From assembly GCA_036399055.1 (NCBI GenBank), contig DASWNX010000044.1, forward strand, positions 1 to 61,566: a stretch of 61,566 bases of DNA. The letters run 5' to 3'. Position 1 is the stretch's first letter. Each line of letters starts with the position of its first letter. The position numbers and the translations under genes were made by a program. This stretch comes from Jatrophihabitans sp. Lineage in GTDB: Bacteria > Actinomycetota > Actinomycetes > Mycobacteriales > Jatrophihabitantaceae. Under the pieces are notes generated by a model, which worked only from the letters and a program-made list of their open reading frames with translations, did not search any database and was not told the DNA's origin. Shown piece after piece: positions 16,149 through 25,226 of this stretch.

Positions 16149-17504
16149 CTAGCGTGCGACGGTGAAGGTGTAGCTGGTCGTACAGGTGCCGGGTGAGCCG
16201 TCGGCGTTGATCGCCTGAACTGTCAGGGTCTGCTGACCGGCGCGGGTCGGCGCCCACTGCACACTGGCGCTGCCGAACTCGTCTGTGGCGGCCACCGTCC
16301 TGGTCTGGCCATTCGGGAAGCGGTAGCTGAACCCGGCCGGCGGCCCGCTCTCGGAGAAGGGCGGCTGGAAGGCGAACTCGCTGGTCACGCCGATGCCGCC
16401 GACGGGTTGGCCGTAGTCGGTGTACACGTCGGAATAGACGGAGACTTGCGGATTCAGGTTGAGGTACACGTTGGCCTCGCTGGACCGGAACCCGTCGGCG
16501 CCGGTGCTGGAGACCACGATGAACGCGGGCTCCCGGTTCTCCTTGATCGACACCTGCGCCGTGCCGTCGGCAGCGGCCGGGACGGTGACGGCAGCGCCCT
16601 GGTCGAAGGAGTAGGTGTAGGAGCTGACCGGGCCGAGTCCTGGACGTGGCGAGAAGACCAGCTTGGCGACGCTGCCGCAGATCGGGTTGCTGACCGCCTG
16701 GGTGACGGTCGGGGCCGAGTACGGCATGAAGACCTGGTACAGCACGTTCGAGGACGTGTTGCCCGCGACGTCCAGGGCGTCCACCACCAAGGTCAGAGGA
16801 CCGTGACCGACCGGATTGAGCGTGACGGAGGCGGTGCCGCCGGGACTGGTGACCCGCACCGTGCCGGGCTGGCTGAGGAAGTCCGGACACACCAGTTGGG
16901 CGCCGAAGGAGCAGCCGAGCACTCCCAGATAACCCCAGCTGTACCGGAAGCCGGCCGTGTCCACATCGCCGCCGGCGTCGAAGGTGAACTGCGCGAGCTG
17001 GCCGAGCGGGGCCGCGCCCTGGCCGGACGGCGGGTAGTTGGCGGAGCTGACCGACGGCGCCGCCGGCGCGGTGTGGTCATAGCTGAAGGTGCAGACCTGG
17101 GACCAGGGTGAGGTTCCGTTGCCGGTGGTGAGCTGCACCCGCCAGGCGTAGCTGCCGCCGTCGATGAGCACGCCGGCAGGCACTTGGGGTCTGGCCAGCT
17201 CGCCCGAGTCCGTCCTCGATGTGGTGATGCTCGTCGCGGCCGCCGGATCATCGACCGGCCAGATGGTGAAGGTGTAGTTGTAGCCGGAGTACGAGTAGGT
17301 GTCGTCCGTCCCTGCCGCCTCGAGGTAGGTGGCCCAGTAGCCCAGCGTCACCGGCGGGGTGGTCGCCGAGCACGGCCTGCCGCCGTTGGTCAGGCTGGCG
17401 TTGTCGATCGTGGGCCCGGTCGCGGCCTGGGCCGTGCCCAGCGGCGCCAGGGCGGCGAGCACGCAGCTCGCGACCAGGGCATAGAAAAGCTTCGGCACTC
17501 GCAT
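16149..17504 (-). CDS. Secreted protein with Ig/fibronectin-like repeats
   Basis: A 451-residue exported protein of unknown function. From the ATG at 17502-17504, with ggggg about eight bases upstream, the signal peptide is MRVPKLFYALVASCVLAALA, with cleavage expected after TAQA (about residue 27). The mature chain is Ser/Thr/Gly/Pro-rich and beta-strand-like, with Ig-like pieces such as LTLVVDALDVAGNTSS and QQTLTVQAINADGSPGTCTT, and a few cysteines that could form disulfides. There is no catalytic motif, LPXTG anchor or transmembrane tail, so it is probably released or loosely cell-wall bound. Confidence 0.82.
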   Translation of the reverse strand: MRVPKLFYALVASCVLAALAPLGTAQAATGPTIDNASLTNGGRPCSATTPPVTLGYWATYLEAAGTDDTYSYSGYNYTFTIWPVDDPAAATSITTSRTDSGELARPQVPAGVLIDGGSYAWRVQLTTGNGTSPWSQVCTFSYDHTAPAAPSVSSANYPPSGQGAAPLGQLAQFTFDAGGDVDTAGFRYSWGYLGVLGCSFGAQLVCPDFLSQPGTVRVTSPGGTASVTLNPVGHGPLTLVVDALDVAGNTSSNVLYQVFMPYSAPTVTQAVSNPICGSVAKLVFSPRPGLGPVSSYTYSFDQGAAVTVPAAADGTAQVSIKENREPAFIVVSSTGADGFRSSEANVYLNLNPQVSVYSDVYTDYGQPVGGIGVTSEFAFQPPFSESGPPAGFSYRFPNGQTRTVAATDEFGSASVQWAPTRAGQQTLTVQAINADGSPGTCTTSYTFTVAR

Positions 17505-17641
17505 GGTGTGTCCCCCGTGGTGATTGCGGTTGTTTAGGTAACGCATCTACAAAGAAGCCACAGAATGGGGGCTACGTCCCTAATGCGCAAGCACCGGGTC
17601 CTCCGGCCGGCCAGCCCGAAACGGGCCGGGCGGGTGGGTCG

Positions 17642-18454
17642 CTAGCGCAGCGGGCCGAAGGCGGGCACCAGCCCGGCCTGGCGCGCCCGGCCGAGGAGCA
17701 CCTCGATGGCCTCGTAGCCCTCCTCGCCGAGGTCCCGGCTGAAGGCGTTGACGTAGAGCTCGATGTGCTGGCGCTGCACGTCGGGGTCCATCTCGTCGGC
17801 GTGCGCGGCCACGTACTGCGCCGAGGCCTGCGGATGGGCGAAGGCGTAGTCCACCGAGGCCCGCAGCGCCTCGGTCAGCGCCGCGGCGTCGAGCTCGCGA
17901 CGGGCCAGGATGGCGCCGAGTGGAATCGGGCGCCCGGTGCTCTGCTCCCACCACTGCCCCAGGTCGGCCAGCGCCCGCAAGCCGTAGCGCGGGTAGGTGA
18001 AGCGAGCCTCGTGGATCACCAGGCCGGCGTCGAAGCGGCCGTCGCGCACCCCGGGCATGATCTCGGCGAACGGCGTCACCTCGATGGAGGCCGGCGACTG
18101 CCCGGCCGCCCACAGCCGCATCAGCAGGTAGGCGGTGGTGCGCTCGCCCGGCACCGCCACTCGCGCCCCGTCGAGGTTCGTCCGGCCGTCGGCGGTGAGC
18201 ACCAGCGGGCCGCAACCCCGGCCCAGCGCGCCGCCGCACGGCAGCAGCCGGTAGCGCTCGAGCAGCCAGGGCAGCGCGGCGTAAGAGACCTTGACGACGT
18301 CGAAGCGGCCCTGCTCGGCGGCGGTGTTGGTGACGTCGACGTCGGCGAAGGTGACCTCGGTGGCCGGGGCGCCGGCGATCAGCCCGTGCGTCCAGGCGTG
18401 AAAGATGAAGGTGTCGTTCGGGCAGGGCGAGAACGCCAGCTTCAGGGCGGTCAT
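17642..18454 (-). CDS. mqnD: 1,4-dihydroxy-6-naphthoate synthase MqnD
   Basis: Futalosine-pathway enzyme converting cyclic dehypoxanthine futalosine to 1,4-dihydroxy-6-naphthoate on the way to menaquinone. The 270-residue protein begins LKLAFSPCPNDTFIFHAW, the family's diagnostic N-terminus, and has a periplasmic-binding-protein-like fold without a signal peptide. Internal motifs include VSYAALPWLL and GRGCGPLV. The ATG at 18454 overlaps the mqnB stop by four bases (ATGA), so translation is coupled. mqnA, mqnC and mqnE are not in the window. Confidence 0.95.
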   Translation of the reverse strand: MTALKLAFSPCPNDTFIFHAWTHGLIAGAPATEVTFADVDVTNTAAEQGRFDVVKVSYAALPWLLERYRLLPCGGALGRGCGPLVLTADGRTNLDGARVAVPGERTTAYLLMRLWAAGQSPASIEVTPFAEIMPGVRDGRFDAGLVIHEARFTYPRYGLRALADLGQWWEQSTGRPIPLGAILARRELDAAALTEALRASVDYAFAHPQASAQYVAAHADEMDPDVQRQHIELYVNAFSRDLGEEGYEAIEVLLGRARQAGLVPAFGPLR

Positions 18455-19197
18455 CGGCCGGCGCCCGGCGCTGGCTCGTCGTCGGCGGCCCGGACGCCCA
18501 GCGGCGTGGCGAGCAGTTGGCCGAAGGCGGCGCTCAGCGCGGCCAGCGCGTCGGGAATTCGCCAGGCCTCGCGGTCCCGCGGGCCGACCGGGTTGGCGAT
18601 GGCGCGCAGTTCGGCGAAGGGCACCCCGGCCTGGCCGGCCGCCAGGCACACGCCGACGCCTTCCATCGCCTCGGCGACCGCGTCGGGATGGCGGGCCAGC
18701 AGCTGATCGGCGCGCTGCTGGCTGCCGGTCACCGTCGAGACGCTCAGCACCGCGCCGGTGACCGCGCCGGTCCGGCGGCTCAGCTCAGCGGCCAAGGCCT
18801 CATCGACCGGGTACCGCACCGCGCCCCAGCCCAGCTCGGCCATCGACACGAAGCCATCGCCGGTCTCGGCGCCGAGGTCGGCGTGCACCACAGCGTCGGC
18901 GATCACCACCGCCCCCACCTCGACGGGCGCGAAGCCGCCGCCGATGCCGGCCGACAGCGCCAGGTCATAGTGCTGGCGCAGCAGGCAGCCGCTGCCGACC
19001 GCCGCGGCCACCGGCCCGACACCCACGCAGGCGACGTCGAGCAGGCCGGCGCCGGTGAGCGCGCGGTGCACCCGCACACCCTGCACGGCGCCGACGGCCG
19101 GCCGCCCGGCAAGCCCGGCCAGCACGGCGTCGCGCTCGGCCTCGACCGCGGTCACCACCAGGATCCTGACCGAGGCGATCCTGGTCGAGGCGCTCAT
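18451..19197 (-). CDS. mqnB: Futalosine hydrolase MqnB
   Basis: Releases hypoxanthine from futalosine to give dehypoxanthine futalosine in menaquinone synthesis; it belongs to the PNP/MTAN nucleosidase fold. The 248-residue protein shows VVTAVEAERDAVL near the N-terminus, the glycine-rich LALSAGIGGGF phosphate/base loop, and AEAMEGVGVCLAA with the catalytic Met-Glu pair. The start is the ATG at 19195-19197, which shares one base with the upstream stop; a GTG one codon earlier would give a GTGA overlap. It is followed immediately by mqnD. Confidence 0.94.
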   Translation of the reverse strand: MSASTRIASVRILVVTAVEAERDAVLAGLAGRPAVGAVQGVRVHRALTGAGLLDVACVGVGPVAAAVGSGCLLRQHYDLALSAGIGGGFAPVEVGAVVIADAVVHADLGAETGDGFVSMAELGWGAVRYPVDEALAAELSRRTGAVTGAVLSVSTVTGSQQRADQLLARHPDAVAEAMEGVGVCLAAGQAGVPFAELRAIANPVGPRDREAWRIPDALAALSAAFGQLLATPLGVRAADDEPAPGAGR

Positions 19198-19664
19198 CAC
19201 TGCCGAAGCTGGACGCCGACCAGCCAGGTGGTGAGCTGGTTGGTCGGCCGCAGGGAGGTGACCTGCAGGTAGTAGCTGCCCTCGGTGGCCGCGGGCACCC
19301 GCAACCGGACGGTGTGCCGGCCCTTGATCGGCTGAGAGGCCGCCCCCGGGGTGCTCAGCGCGGTGTTGGTCTTGCCGTCGGAGGTGAACGCCGCCACGAT
19401 CCAGCCGGCGTCGGCCAGCTCCTTGGGCACGTCCAGCAGTATCTGCGAGCCGCCGGTCGCCGGCACCTGGGGCACCCGGCTCTGGACCGGCTGGCAGCTG
19501 CCTAGCACCGTGCAGGCCGGCTGAGCCTGCACGATCTTGGAACGGTTGTCGCTGAGCACCGTGATGCTCGGCTGCGGCTCGGAGCAGCCGGCCAGCACCG
19601 ACGCCGTAGCGGCCAGGCCCAGTCCGGCGGCCAGCGCGCGGGGGCGAAGACGGGGCACGCTCAC
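19197..19664 (-). CDS. Lipoprotein, DUF2771-like
   Basis: A 155-residue membrane-anchored lipoprotein of unknown function. The signal peptide ends in the lipobox LAGC (about residues 24-27), and the mature part is a beta-rich domain ending LTTWLVGVQLRQ. It occupies the place of Rv0875c next to the MFS gene in mycobacteria, and I assign DUF2771 from that context and the general look. Its GTG start overlaps the MFS stop (GTGA) and its stop overlaps the mqnB start. Confidence 0.75.
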   Translation of the reverse strand: MSVPRLRPRALAAGLGLAATASVLAGCSEPQPSITVLSDNRSKIVQAQPACTVLGSCQPVQSRVPQVPATGGSQILLDVPKELADAGWIVAAFTSDGKTNTALSTPGAASQPIKGRHTVRLRVPAATEGSYYLQVTSLRPTNQLTTWLVGVQLRQ

Positions 19665-21349
19665 TCGGCGAGATTACCTTCAGCGCCCAGGGGAGCTTGC
19701 GGTGGCGTGGACCGGTGCGCTCGCAGCGCCCGCTCGTGCAGCGCCATGGTGACCGCGACGGACACCAGCACGCCGGCCATCACTATGAAGCCGAGCCGGC
19801 CGTTGCCGGCAGGCAGCAGCAGCGCGATCGTCGCTCCCAGCACCCAGGCCAGCTGCAGGAAGGTCTCCGAACGCCCGAACGCCGAGGACCGCAGCGATTC
19901 GGCCACGTCACGCTGGATGATCGCGTCCAGCGAGAGCTTGGACAGCGCGTTGGCCACCGCGCTGACCAGCACCGCGGCAATCGCCAGCGGAAAGCTGAAC
20001 AGCGCCGCGGTGACCACGCAGCCGAGGGCGGCGGCGCAGGTGCACACCAGGATGATCAGGTCCGGACGGGCCATGCGCAGCCGGGTGCCGATGCCGGTGC
20101 CGAGGAAGTTGCCGACCCCGCTGGCCGCTCCCAGCGCGCCCAGGCTGGCCACCGCCTGCCAGCCGTGTGACACCGACTCGATGTAGAAGACCAGGAACAT
20201 GGTCAGGAAGCCGGCCAGCCAGCGCAGGGTCGACTCGCCCTGCAGCGCCACGATCACCGGTGGGGCGAAACCGCGGCGGGTCCACTCCACCAGCCGGCCC
20301 ACCAGCCCGTGCGGCCGGCGCCGGCTGGCCCGGGCAGCGCGCAGGTCGCCCTTCACCCGCAGGCTGGCCGGCAGCGCGTCGACGATCTTGGGCAGCCGCA
20401 ACGCCGAGACGCCGGTCACCGTGAAGGCCGTGGCGGTGATCCACAGGCCGAGCGGGTAGGAGCCGGTGACCTTGATGGCCACGCCGACCAGCCCGCCGCC
20501 CAGCAGCGCGGCGGCCAGCCCGAAGATCGACAGCCGGGCGTTGGCCTCGACCAGTGTCAGGTTGGCAGGCACCAGCCGGGGCGCGGCTGAGGATCTGATC
20601 ACCGCGTAGGCCTTGGACAGCACCAGCGAGCCCAGCGCGGCCGGAAACAGCAGCAGCAGGTCGGTGAAGTGCATCGCCATCACGATCGCCAGCACCGCCC
20701 GGCCCAGCGCGGTGCCGGCCATCACCAGGCGCCGGCCGTGCTGCACTCGGTCCAGAGCGGGGCCGATCACCGGCGCCACGATCGCGAACGGGGCCATCGT
20801 CATCAGCAGGTAGAGCAGCACGTTGCCGCGCTGGGCCTCCGACGGCGCGGAGAAGAAGACCGTGCCGGCCAGCGCGACGGTCACCATCGCGTCGGAGGCG
20901 TAGGACATCACCTGGTTCCAGATGAGCGCGGTCAGGCCCGATTCGCGGGCGCCGTCGGCTTCGCTGGCCGAGCGCACTTTGTGGGCGAGCAGCCGGGAGA
21001 GGTAGCTGCTGCGCGAGAGCACCGCCCGGGTGACCGTCACATTGCCGGTGCTCACCGGCCGGACCGACGCCCGTGGCGTGGTGCGGCCTGCCTCTGCCCC
21101 GAGCCGGCTGGACACCCTGGACCGGCCCGAGACTCGGGGCCGTCCGGGCACCCGGGGGCCAGACACCCGAGGCCCGCCCGGGGCGTTGCCAGCGGGCGTC
21201 GCGCCGCCGGAGACGGCCTGATCGCCCTCACGGGGCGAGCCCGACTCATGCGACGAAGTGGACTGGGAGACGGCGTCGGAGTAGGTCGGGGCGGAATAGC
21301 CGTCCGCGCCCGGCTGCCCGGCCCAGGGTGAACCGTCTCCGACCGTCAC
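19661..21349 (-). CDS. MFS transporter (Rv0876c-like)
   Basis: A 562-residue major-facilitator membrane protein with about 12 predicted helices, beginning after a long disordered, Pro/Ser/Gly-rich N-terminus (about 125 residues). Hydrophobic stretches include VLLYLLMTMAPFAIVAPVIG and FLTMFLVFYIESV. The substrate is unknown. The GTG at 21347-21349 with agga eight bases upstream fits. It heads a four-gene operon with overlapping starts and stops (MFS, lipoprotein, mqnB, mqnD) and is divergent from the DUF3027 gene, an arrangement I recall from Rv0876c-Rv0877. Confidence 0.87.
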   Translation of the reverse strand: MTVGDGSPWAGQPGADGYSAPTYSDAVSQSTSSHESGSPREGDQAVSGGATPAGNAPGGPRVSGPRVPGRPRVSGRSRVSSRLGAEAGRTTPRASVRPVSTGNVTVTRAVLSRSSYLSRLLAHKVRSASEADGARESGLTALIWNQVMSYASDAMVTVALAGTVFFSAPSEAQRGNVLLYLLMTMAPFAIVAPVIGPALDRVQHGRRLVMAGTALGRAVLAIVMAMHFTDLLLLFPAALGSLVLSKAYAVIRSSAAPRLVPANLTLVEANARLSIFGLAAALLGGGLVGVAIKVTGSYPLGLWITATAFTVTGVSALRLPKIVDALPASLRVKGDLRAARASRRRPHGLVGRLVEWTRRGFAPPVIVALQGESTLRWLAGFLTMFLVFYIESVSHGWQAVASLGALGAASGVGNFLGTGIGTRLRMARPDLIILVCTCAAALGCVVTAALFSFPLAIAAVLVSAVANALSKLSLDAIIQRDVAESLRSSAFGRSETFLQLAWVLGATIALLLPAGNGRLGFIVMAGVLVSVAVTMALHERALRAHRSTPPQAPLGAEGNLAE

Positions 21350-21424
21350 GGTCCCATCCTGCCCCACCGCGCCGGTCGGTGCCCCGGCAATGCGCTCACC
21401 GGGCCGCGGTGGTGCGACAATGCA

Positions 21425-22411
21425 GTGGTGACCGCTCCGAGCTCGTCGACTCAACCTCAGACCGTCGACGCCGCCACCGCCGCGGCGGTGGAACTGGCGA
21501 GGGCTGCCGCCGTCGACATGGCCGGCGCCGATGTCGGTGAGCACCTCGGTGTGCAGCCCGAAGGCGAGCTGGCCGTCACCCACGCCTTCGCCGCCTCGCT
21601 GCCCGGCTACGTCGGCTGGTTCTGGGCCGTCACCGTGGTGCGGGCGCCGAACGCGGACCCGACGGTCGCCGAGGTGGTGCTGCTGCCGGGTGAGCACTCG
21701 CTGCGCGCGCCGGAGTGGGTGCCGTGGAGCCAGCGGGTGCAACCGGGTGACCTCAGCCCCGGCGACCTGCTGCCGACCGCTCCTGATGACCCCCGGCTGG
21801 CGCCGGCCTACCTGCTCTCTGACGACCCTCAGGTCGAGCAGGTGGCCTTCGAGCTGGGCCTGGGCCGGGTCCGGGTGCTGTCCCGGCTGGGCCGCCTGGA
21901 GGCCGCCGAGCGCTGGTTCGCCAGCTCGCACGGACCGGACAGCCCGATGGCCAAGCAGGCGCCCGCCAACTGCGGCACCTGCGGCTTCTTCCTGCCGCTG
22001 GCCGGTTCGCTGCAGGCCGGCTTCGGGGTGTGCGGCAACGAGGTCGTCGAGGCCGACGGGCACGTGGTGTCGGTCGAGTACGGCTGCGGGGCGCACTCAG
22101 AAGTGGTGCTGGAGCCGGTGGCCGACGAGTCGGGCGAGGTCTTCGAGGACGAGCTGATCGACCTGCTGCCCCGTGACACCGGGGACGTCGAGGACTCCGA
22201 CGCCGAGCCGGCCACGGCAGAGGCAGACGCCGAGCCGGCCGAGGCAGAGGTAGACCCCGAGCCGGCCACGGCAGAGGCAGACACCGAGCCGGCCGAGGCA
22301 GAGGCCGAGGCAGACACCGAGGCAGACACCGAGGCAGACACCGAGGCAGAGGCTCAGCCAGTGGCCAGCCGGGAAGCCGATGGGGAAGCCACCACTGTCC
22401 GGCCCCTCTGA
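21425..22411 (+). CDS. DUF3027 domain-containing protein with acidic repeat tail
   Basis: A 328-residue cytoplasmic protein. The DUF3027 core (about 1-235) contains GYVGWFWAVTVVRAP, EVVLLPGEHSL and a cysteine set, C-x2-C (NCGTCGFFLPL), FGVCGN and YGCGAHSE, that looks able to hold zinc. The last 90 residues are an acidic, low-complexity tail of EADTE/EPAEAE repeats encoded by tandem 12-bp units near 22310-22350. It is an Rv0877 relative of unknown function, divergent from the MFS gene. The acidic tail is probably variable in length between strains. Confidence 0.88.
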   Translation: MVTAPSSSTQPQTVDAATAAAVELARAAAVDMAGADVGEHLGVQPEGELAVTHAFAASLPGYVGWFWAVTVVRAPNADPTVAEVVLLPGEHSLRAPEWVPWSQRVQPGDLSPGDLLPTAPDDPRLAPAYLLSDDPQVEQVAFELGLGRVRVLSRLGRLEAAERWFASSHGPDSPMAKQAPANCGTCGFFLPLAGSLQAGFGVCGNEVVEADGHVVSVEYGCGAHSEVVLEPVADESGEVFEDELIDLLPRDTGDVEDSDAEPATAEADAEPAEAEVDPEPATAEADTEPAEAEAEADTEADTEADTEAEAQPVASREADGEATTVRPL

Positions 22412-22430
22412 CTTCCAGGCACAACGGCCG

Positions 22431-22796
22431 GTGCGAGCAGCGAGCGCTGGCACGCCGGAGGACCGAGCACGGCGTTGCGCGCTCAGCCTGCCGGGGGCTG
22501 TCGAGCAGGATCATCACGGTATTCCGTCGTTCAGGGTGGGCAAGAAGATCTTCGCCACGCTGCCGACACCGCAGTCGCTGCGGGTGTTCGTCGATGAAGA
22601 ATCGATACAGTCAGCGGTTCAGCGACATCCTGACTGTTGCGAGCCGGTTCGCTGGGGAGCCAAGGTCCTCGGCGTCGCATTCGATCTCGACGTCGCCGGT
22701 CACGAGCTGGTCGAGGAGTACCTGACGCAGGCGTGGGCCAGCCGCGCGACGCCTCGATTGCTGGCGCAGTTGGACTCCCGCACGCATTCCAGCTAG
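22431..22796 (+). CDS. MmcQ/YjbR family protein
   Basis: A 121-residue protein of the MmcQ/YjbR (CyaY-like fold, possibly DNA-binding) family: LPGAVEQDHHGIPSFRVGKK, IFATLP, then LVEEYLTQAWASRATPRLLA. I use the GTG at 22431, 20 bases beyond the DUF3027 stop; an earlier in-frame ATG at 22380 would overlap DUF3027 by 32 bp and add unconserved residues. Function in actinobacteria is unknown. Confidence 0.8.
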   Translation: MRAASAGTPEDRARRCALSLPGAVEQDHHGIPSFRVGKKIFATLPTPQSLRVFVDEESIQSAVQRHPDCCEPVRWGAKVLGVAFDLDVAGHELVEEYLTQAWASRATPRLLAQLDSRTHSS

Positions 22797-22830
22797 CGCG
22801 CGCCTGACCAAGCGTGGGCGGGGCGGCTTG

Positions 22831-24891
22831 TCAGCCGAGCCAGCCGCTGAGCTCGGCGAGCAGGGCTGTGTCGACGTCGAGGCGGTTCCCGTCGAGGGAT
22901 TCGACGACGGCGGCGCCGCGGATGCTGGACAGGCTGAGCACCAGCCGGGCGTCGCGGACCTCGCTGAGCAGGACCGGCCCGAGCAGGACCGGCCAGCCGC
23001 GGTCCAGGGCGGCGTCCAACAGCCGTCGCCGGGTGATCCCGGGCAGGACGTTCTCCGCTAGCACCGGCGTCCGCAGCACGCCGTCCCGGCAGATCACCGC
23101 CAGGTTGCTGCGGCTGGTCTCCAGCGCCAGCTCGGCCCCGTCCGGGCCCGGCTCGGTGAACAGCGGCCAGCTGCCGGCTCGTTCCAGCCCGGTGAGCCAT
23201 TCGCGGTCGGCCCACTTGTGCCGCCAGTTGCCGCTGCGCCCGGCGTGGCAGTGCAGCGCCACGCCGGCGCCTGCCTCCGGGGCCGGCGCCACGTCGATCT
23301 CGGGGTGGCGCAGCCCCGGCCCGAAGCGCAGCCGCACCCGCCGCCGGCCTGCGCCGCCGGCCACCGCCTGGTGCAGCTGCCGGGGCAGCTCGGCGGGCAG
23401 CCTGATGCGGTAGAGCTCCAGGCAGGACGACTGCAGCCGGGCCAGGTGATCGGCCAGCGCCACGATCCGGCCGTCCACCGCGAGCATGGTCTCGATGACC
23501 CCGTCCTCGGCTCGCACCACCGCCGGCGCCGGCAGCGGCCGGTCGCCGTCCACCGTCGCGCCGCCGAGAGCCAGCAGCGGCGCCGCCTTGACCAGGCACT
23601 CCTGCCATTCCTGCATCGGCGCCGAGTCAGCGGTGATCCCGCCGCCGACGCCTAGCTCTATCCGGTCGCCGGAGATCTCGAACGTCCTGATGGCGACGTT
23701 GAACTCGGCCCGGCCCGGCCGGCCGGCAGCGGGCTGGGCCGGAAGCGGGCTCAGGTAGCCGATCGCGCCGGTGAACACCCCGCGCCCGGCGCCTTCGAGG
23801 TCCTCGATCAGCTGCTGCGCGCGGATCTTCGGCGCTCCGGTGACCGAACCGGGCGGAAAGCAGGCGCTCAGCAGGTCGGAGTCGGTGGCGTCGGGGCTCA
23901 GCCGGCCGGTCACCTCCGAGACCAGATGCCAGACGCCTGGCCCGGGCCGCACGCTGAGCAACGTCGGGGTGTCGACGCTGCCGGGCAGGCACACCCTGGA
24001 CAGGTCGTTGCGCATCAGGTCCACGATCATGACGTTCTCGGCACGGTCCTTGGCCGAGTGCGCCAGATCTCGTGCCATCAGCTGATCGGCGTCAGCAGCC
24101 GTTCCGAGCCGGCGCCGGGTGCCCTTGATGGGCGCGGTGCGCACCTGATCGCCCTCCCGGCGCAGGAACAGCTCCGGTGAGAAGCTCACCACGGTGCGGG
24201 CCGGTGTCTGCACAAACGCGGCGTAGTCCGGCGCCAACCGGTCCAGGCCGGTCGCGAACAGCTCGACCGGCGAACCGGTCAGCCGTCCCTCGAAGCGGGC
24301 GCAGACGTTGGCCTGGTAGAGCTGCCCGGCCCGGATCGCGGCGATCGCCTGCTCCACCGCGGCCAGGTGCCGTTGGCGCGGGGTGCTGGTGAGGCCGCTG
24401 ATCACCGGTGGCTGCAGAACCGGCGGCGTCGCGGTGTCGCCGATCCGCTCGATAACGGCGGCCTGCTCGTCCAGGCCTCGGGCAGGGCCGTCGGCGATCG
24501 ACTCCAGCCACCAGTCACCGTCGGAGTCGCGGCGCAGCACCTGCTCGAAGAGACCGAACCAGGATGGGCCGTCGTAGCTCCACCAGCCGAACCAGCCGCC
24601 TCCGACCGCGTCCGGCGCGGCGCCGGTCAGCTCGTCGGCCCCCCGGCCGCCGACCTCGCCGAACCCGCCGACCCCGCCGAACTCTCCGACCTTGCCGAGC
24701 AGTCGGGGGTCGGTGACCGTCCGGACGGGGTTCCAGCAGATCAGTGGCGCCTGCCCGGCCCAGCGTCCGGCCAGGCAGACCAGCACGCTGGTGTCCAGCT
24801 CACCGGCGCGGGCCAGTGTCCTGAGCAGGTCCCCGGGCCTGGCCCGCAGCCGGAGCCGGTGTCGGACCAGTTCAGCCAAGCCGGCCTTCAC
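22831..24891 (-). CDS. PabB-PabC fusion: aminodeoxychorismate synthase I / ADC lyase
   Basis: A 686-residue bifunctional folate-pathway enzyme. The N-terminal two thirds is the chorismate-binding PabB domain with PIKGTRRR, DLMRNDLSRVC, SVTGAPKIRAQQLIEDLEG and VGGGITADSAPMQEW. The C-terminal 200 residues are a PabC-like class IV aminotransferase lyase domain with VDGRIVALADHLARL and LAENVLPGITRRRLLD. It would make 4-amino-4-deoxychorismate and cleave it to p-aminobenzoate. The glutaminase PabA is not fused or adjacent. The frame runs open to 25014 through antisense DUF2530; the GTG at 24889-24891 is taken as start and overlaps the DUF2530 3' end by 20 bp. Confidence 0.92.
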   Translation of the reverse strand: MKAGLAELVRHRLRLRARPGDLLRTLARAGELDTSVLVCLAGRWAGQAPLICWNPVRTVTDPRLLGKVGEFGGVGGFGEVGGRGADELTGAAPDAVGGGWFGWWSYDGPSWFGLFEQVLRRDSDGDWWLESIADGPARGLDEQAAVIERIGDTATPPVLQPPVISGLTSTPRQRHLAAVEQAIAAIRAGQLYQANVCARFEGRLTGSPVELFATGLDRLAPDYAAFVQTPARTVVSFSPELFLRREGDQVRTAPIKGTRRRLGTAADADQLMARDLAHSAKDRAENVMIVDLMRNDLSRVCLPGSVDTPTLLSVRPGPGVWHLVSEVTGRLSPDATDSDLLSACFPPGSVTGAPKIRAQQLIEDLEGAGRGVFTGAIGYLSPLPAQPAAGRPGRAEFNVAIRTFEISGDRIELGVGGGITADSAPMQEWQECLVKAAPLLALGGATVDGDRPLPAPAVVRAEDGVIETMLAVDGRIVALADHLARLQSSCLELYRIRLPAELPRQLHQAVAGGAGRRRVRLRFGPGLRHPEIDVAPAPEAGAGVALHCHAGRSGNWRHKWADREWLTGLERAGSWPLFTEPGPDGAELALETSRSNLAVICRDGVLRTPVLAENVLPGITRRRLLDAALDRGWPVLLGPVLLSEVRDARLVLSLSSIRGAAVVESLDGNRLDVDTALLAELSGWLG

Positions 24892-25147
24892 CGGTGTGCT
24901 TGCGGACCAGCGGCAAGGCCAGCAGGCCGAGCACCGTTCCCGCCAGCGCCGTCCACAGCCAGACCCGGTGGTCGTGCTCGCCCAGCCAGGACCAGAACGG
25001 CAGCAGGACGACAAAGGCCAGGCCGAACGCGGCGGTGCCGGCCAGCACCACCCGGCGGGCGTTGACGCTCAGCATCTGGACGTCATTCGGGCCGTCGGGG
25101 GTGGACGCAGGGGCAGTCGGGGGTCCGGGCTTGCCAGTCCTGCTCAC
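24872..25147 (-). CDS. DUF2530 two-helix membrane protein
   Basis: A 91-residue protein with a proline-rich N-terminus and two membrane helices (about residues 32-49 and 58-76), ending VRKHTGEGRLG, as in the actinobacterial DUF2530 family. Function unknown. The GTG at 25145-25147 is the likely start; the frame is open further upstream but would enter the divergent permease gene. It is cotranscribed with, and overlaps, the pabBC fusion gene. Confidence 0.8.
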   Translation of the reverse strand: MSRTGKPGPPTAPASTPDGPNDVQMLSVNARRVVLAGTAAFGLAFVVLLPFWSWLGEHDHRVWLWTALAGTVLGLLALPLVRKHTGEGRLG

Positions 25148-25226
25148 AATTGGGCAGGCTACGCCACCGACCCCCGTCGCGGACCGCCGAGCATTCGCCG
25201 CGACCGAGCCTGACACCTGGAGCAGC

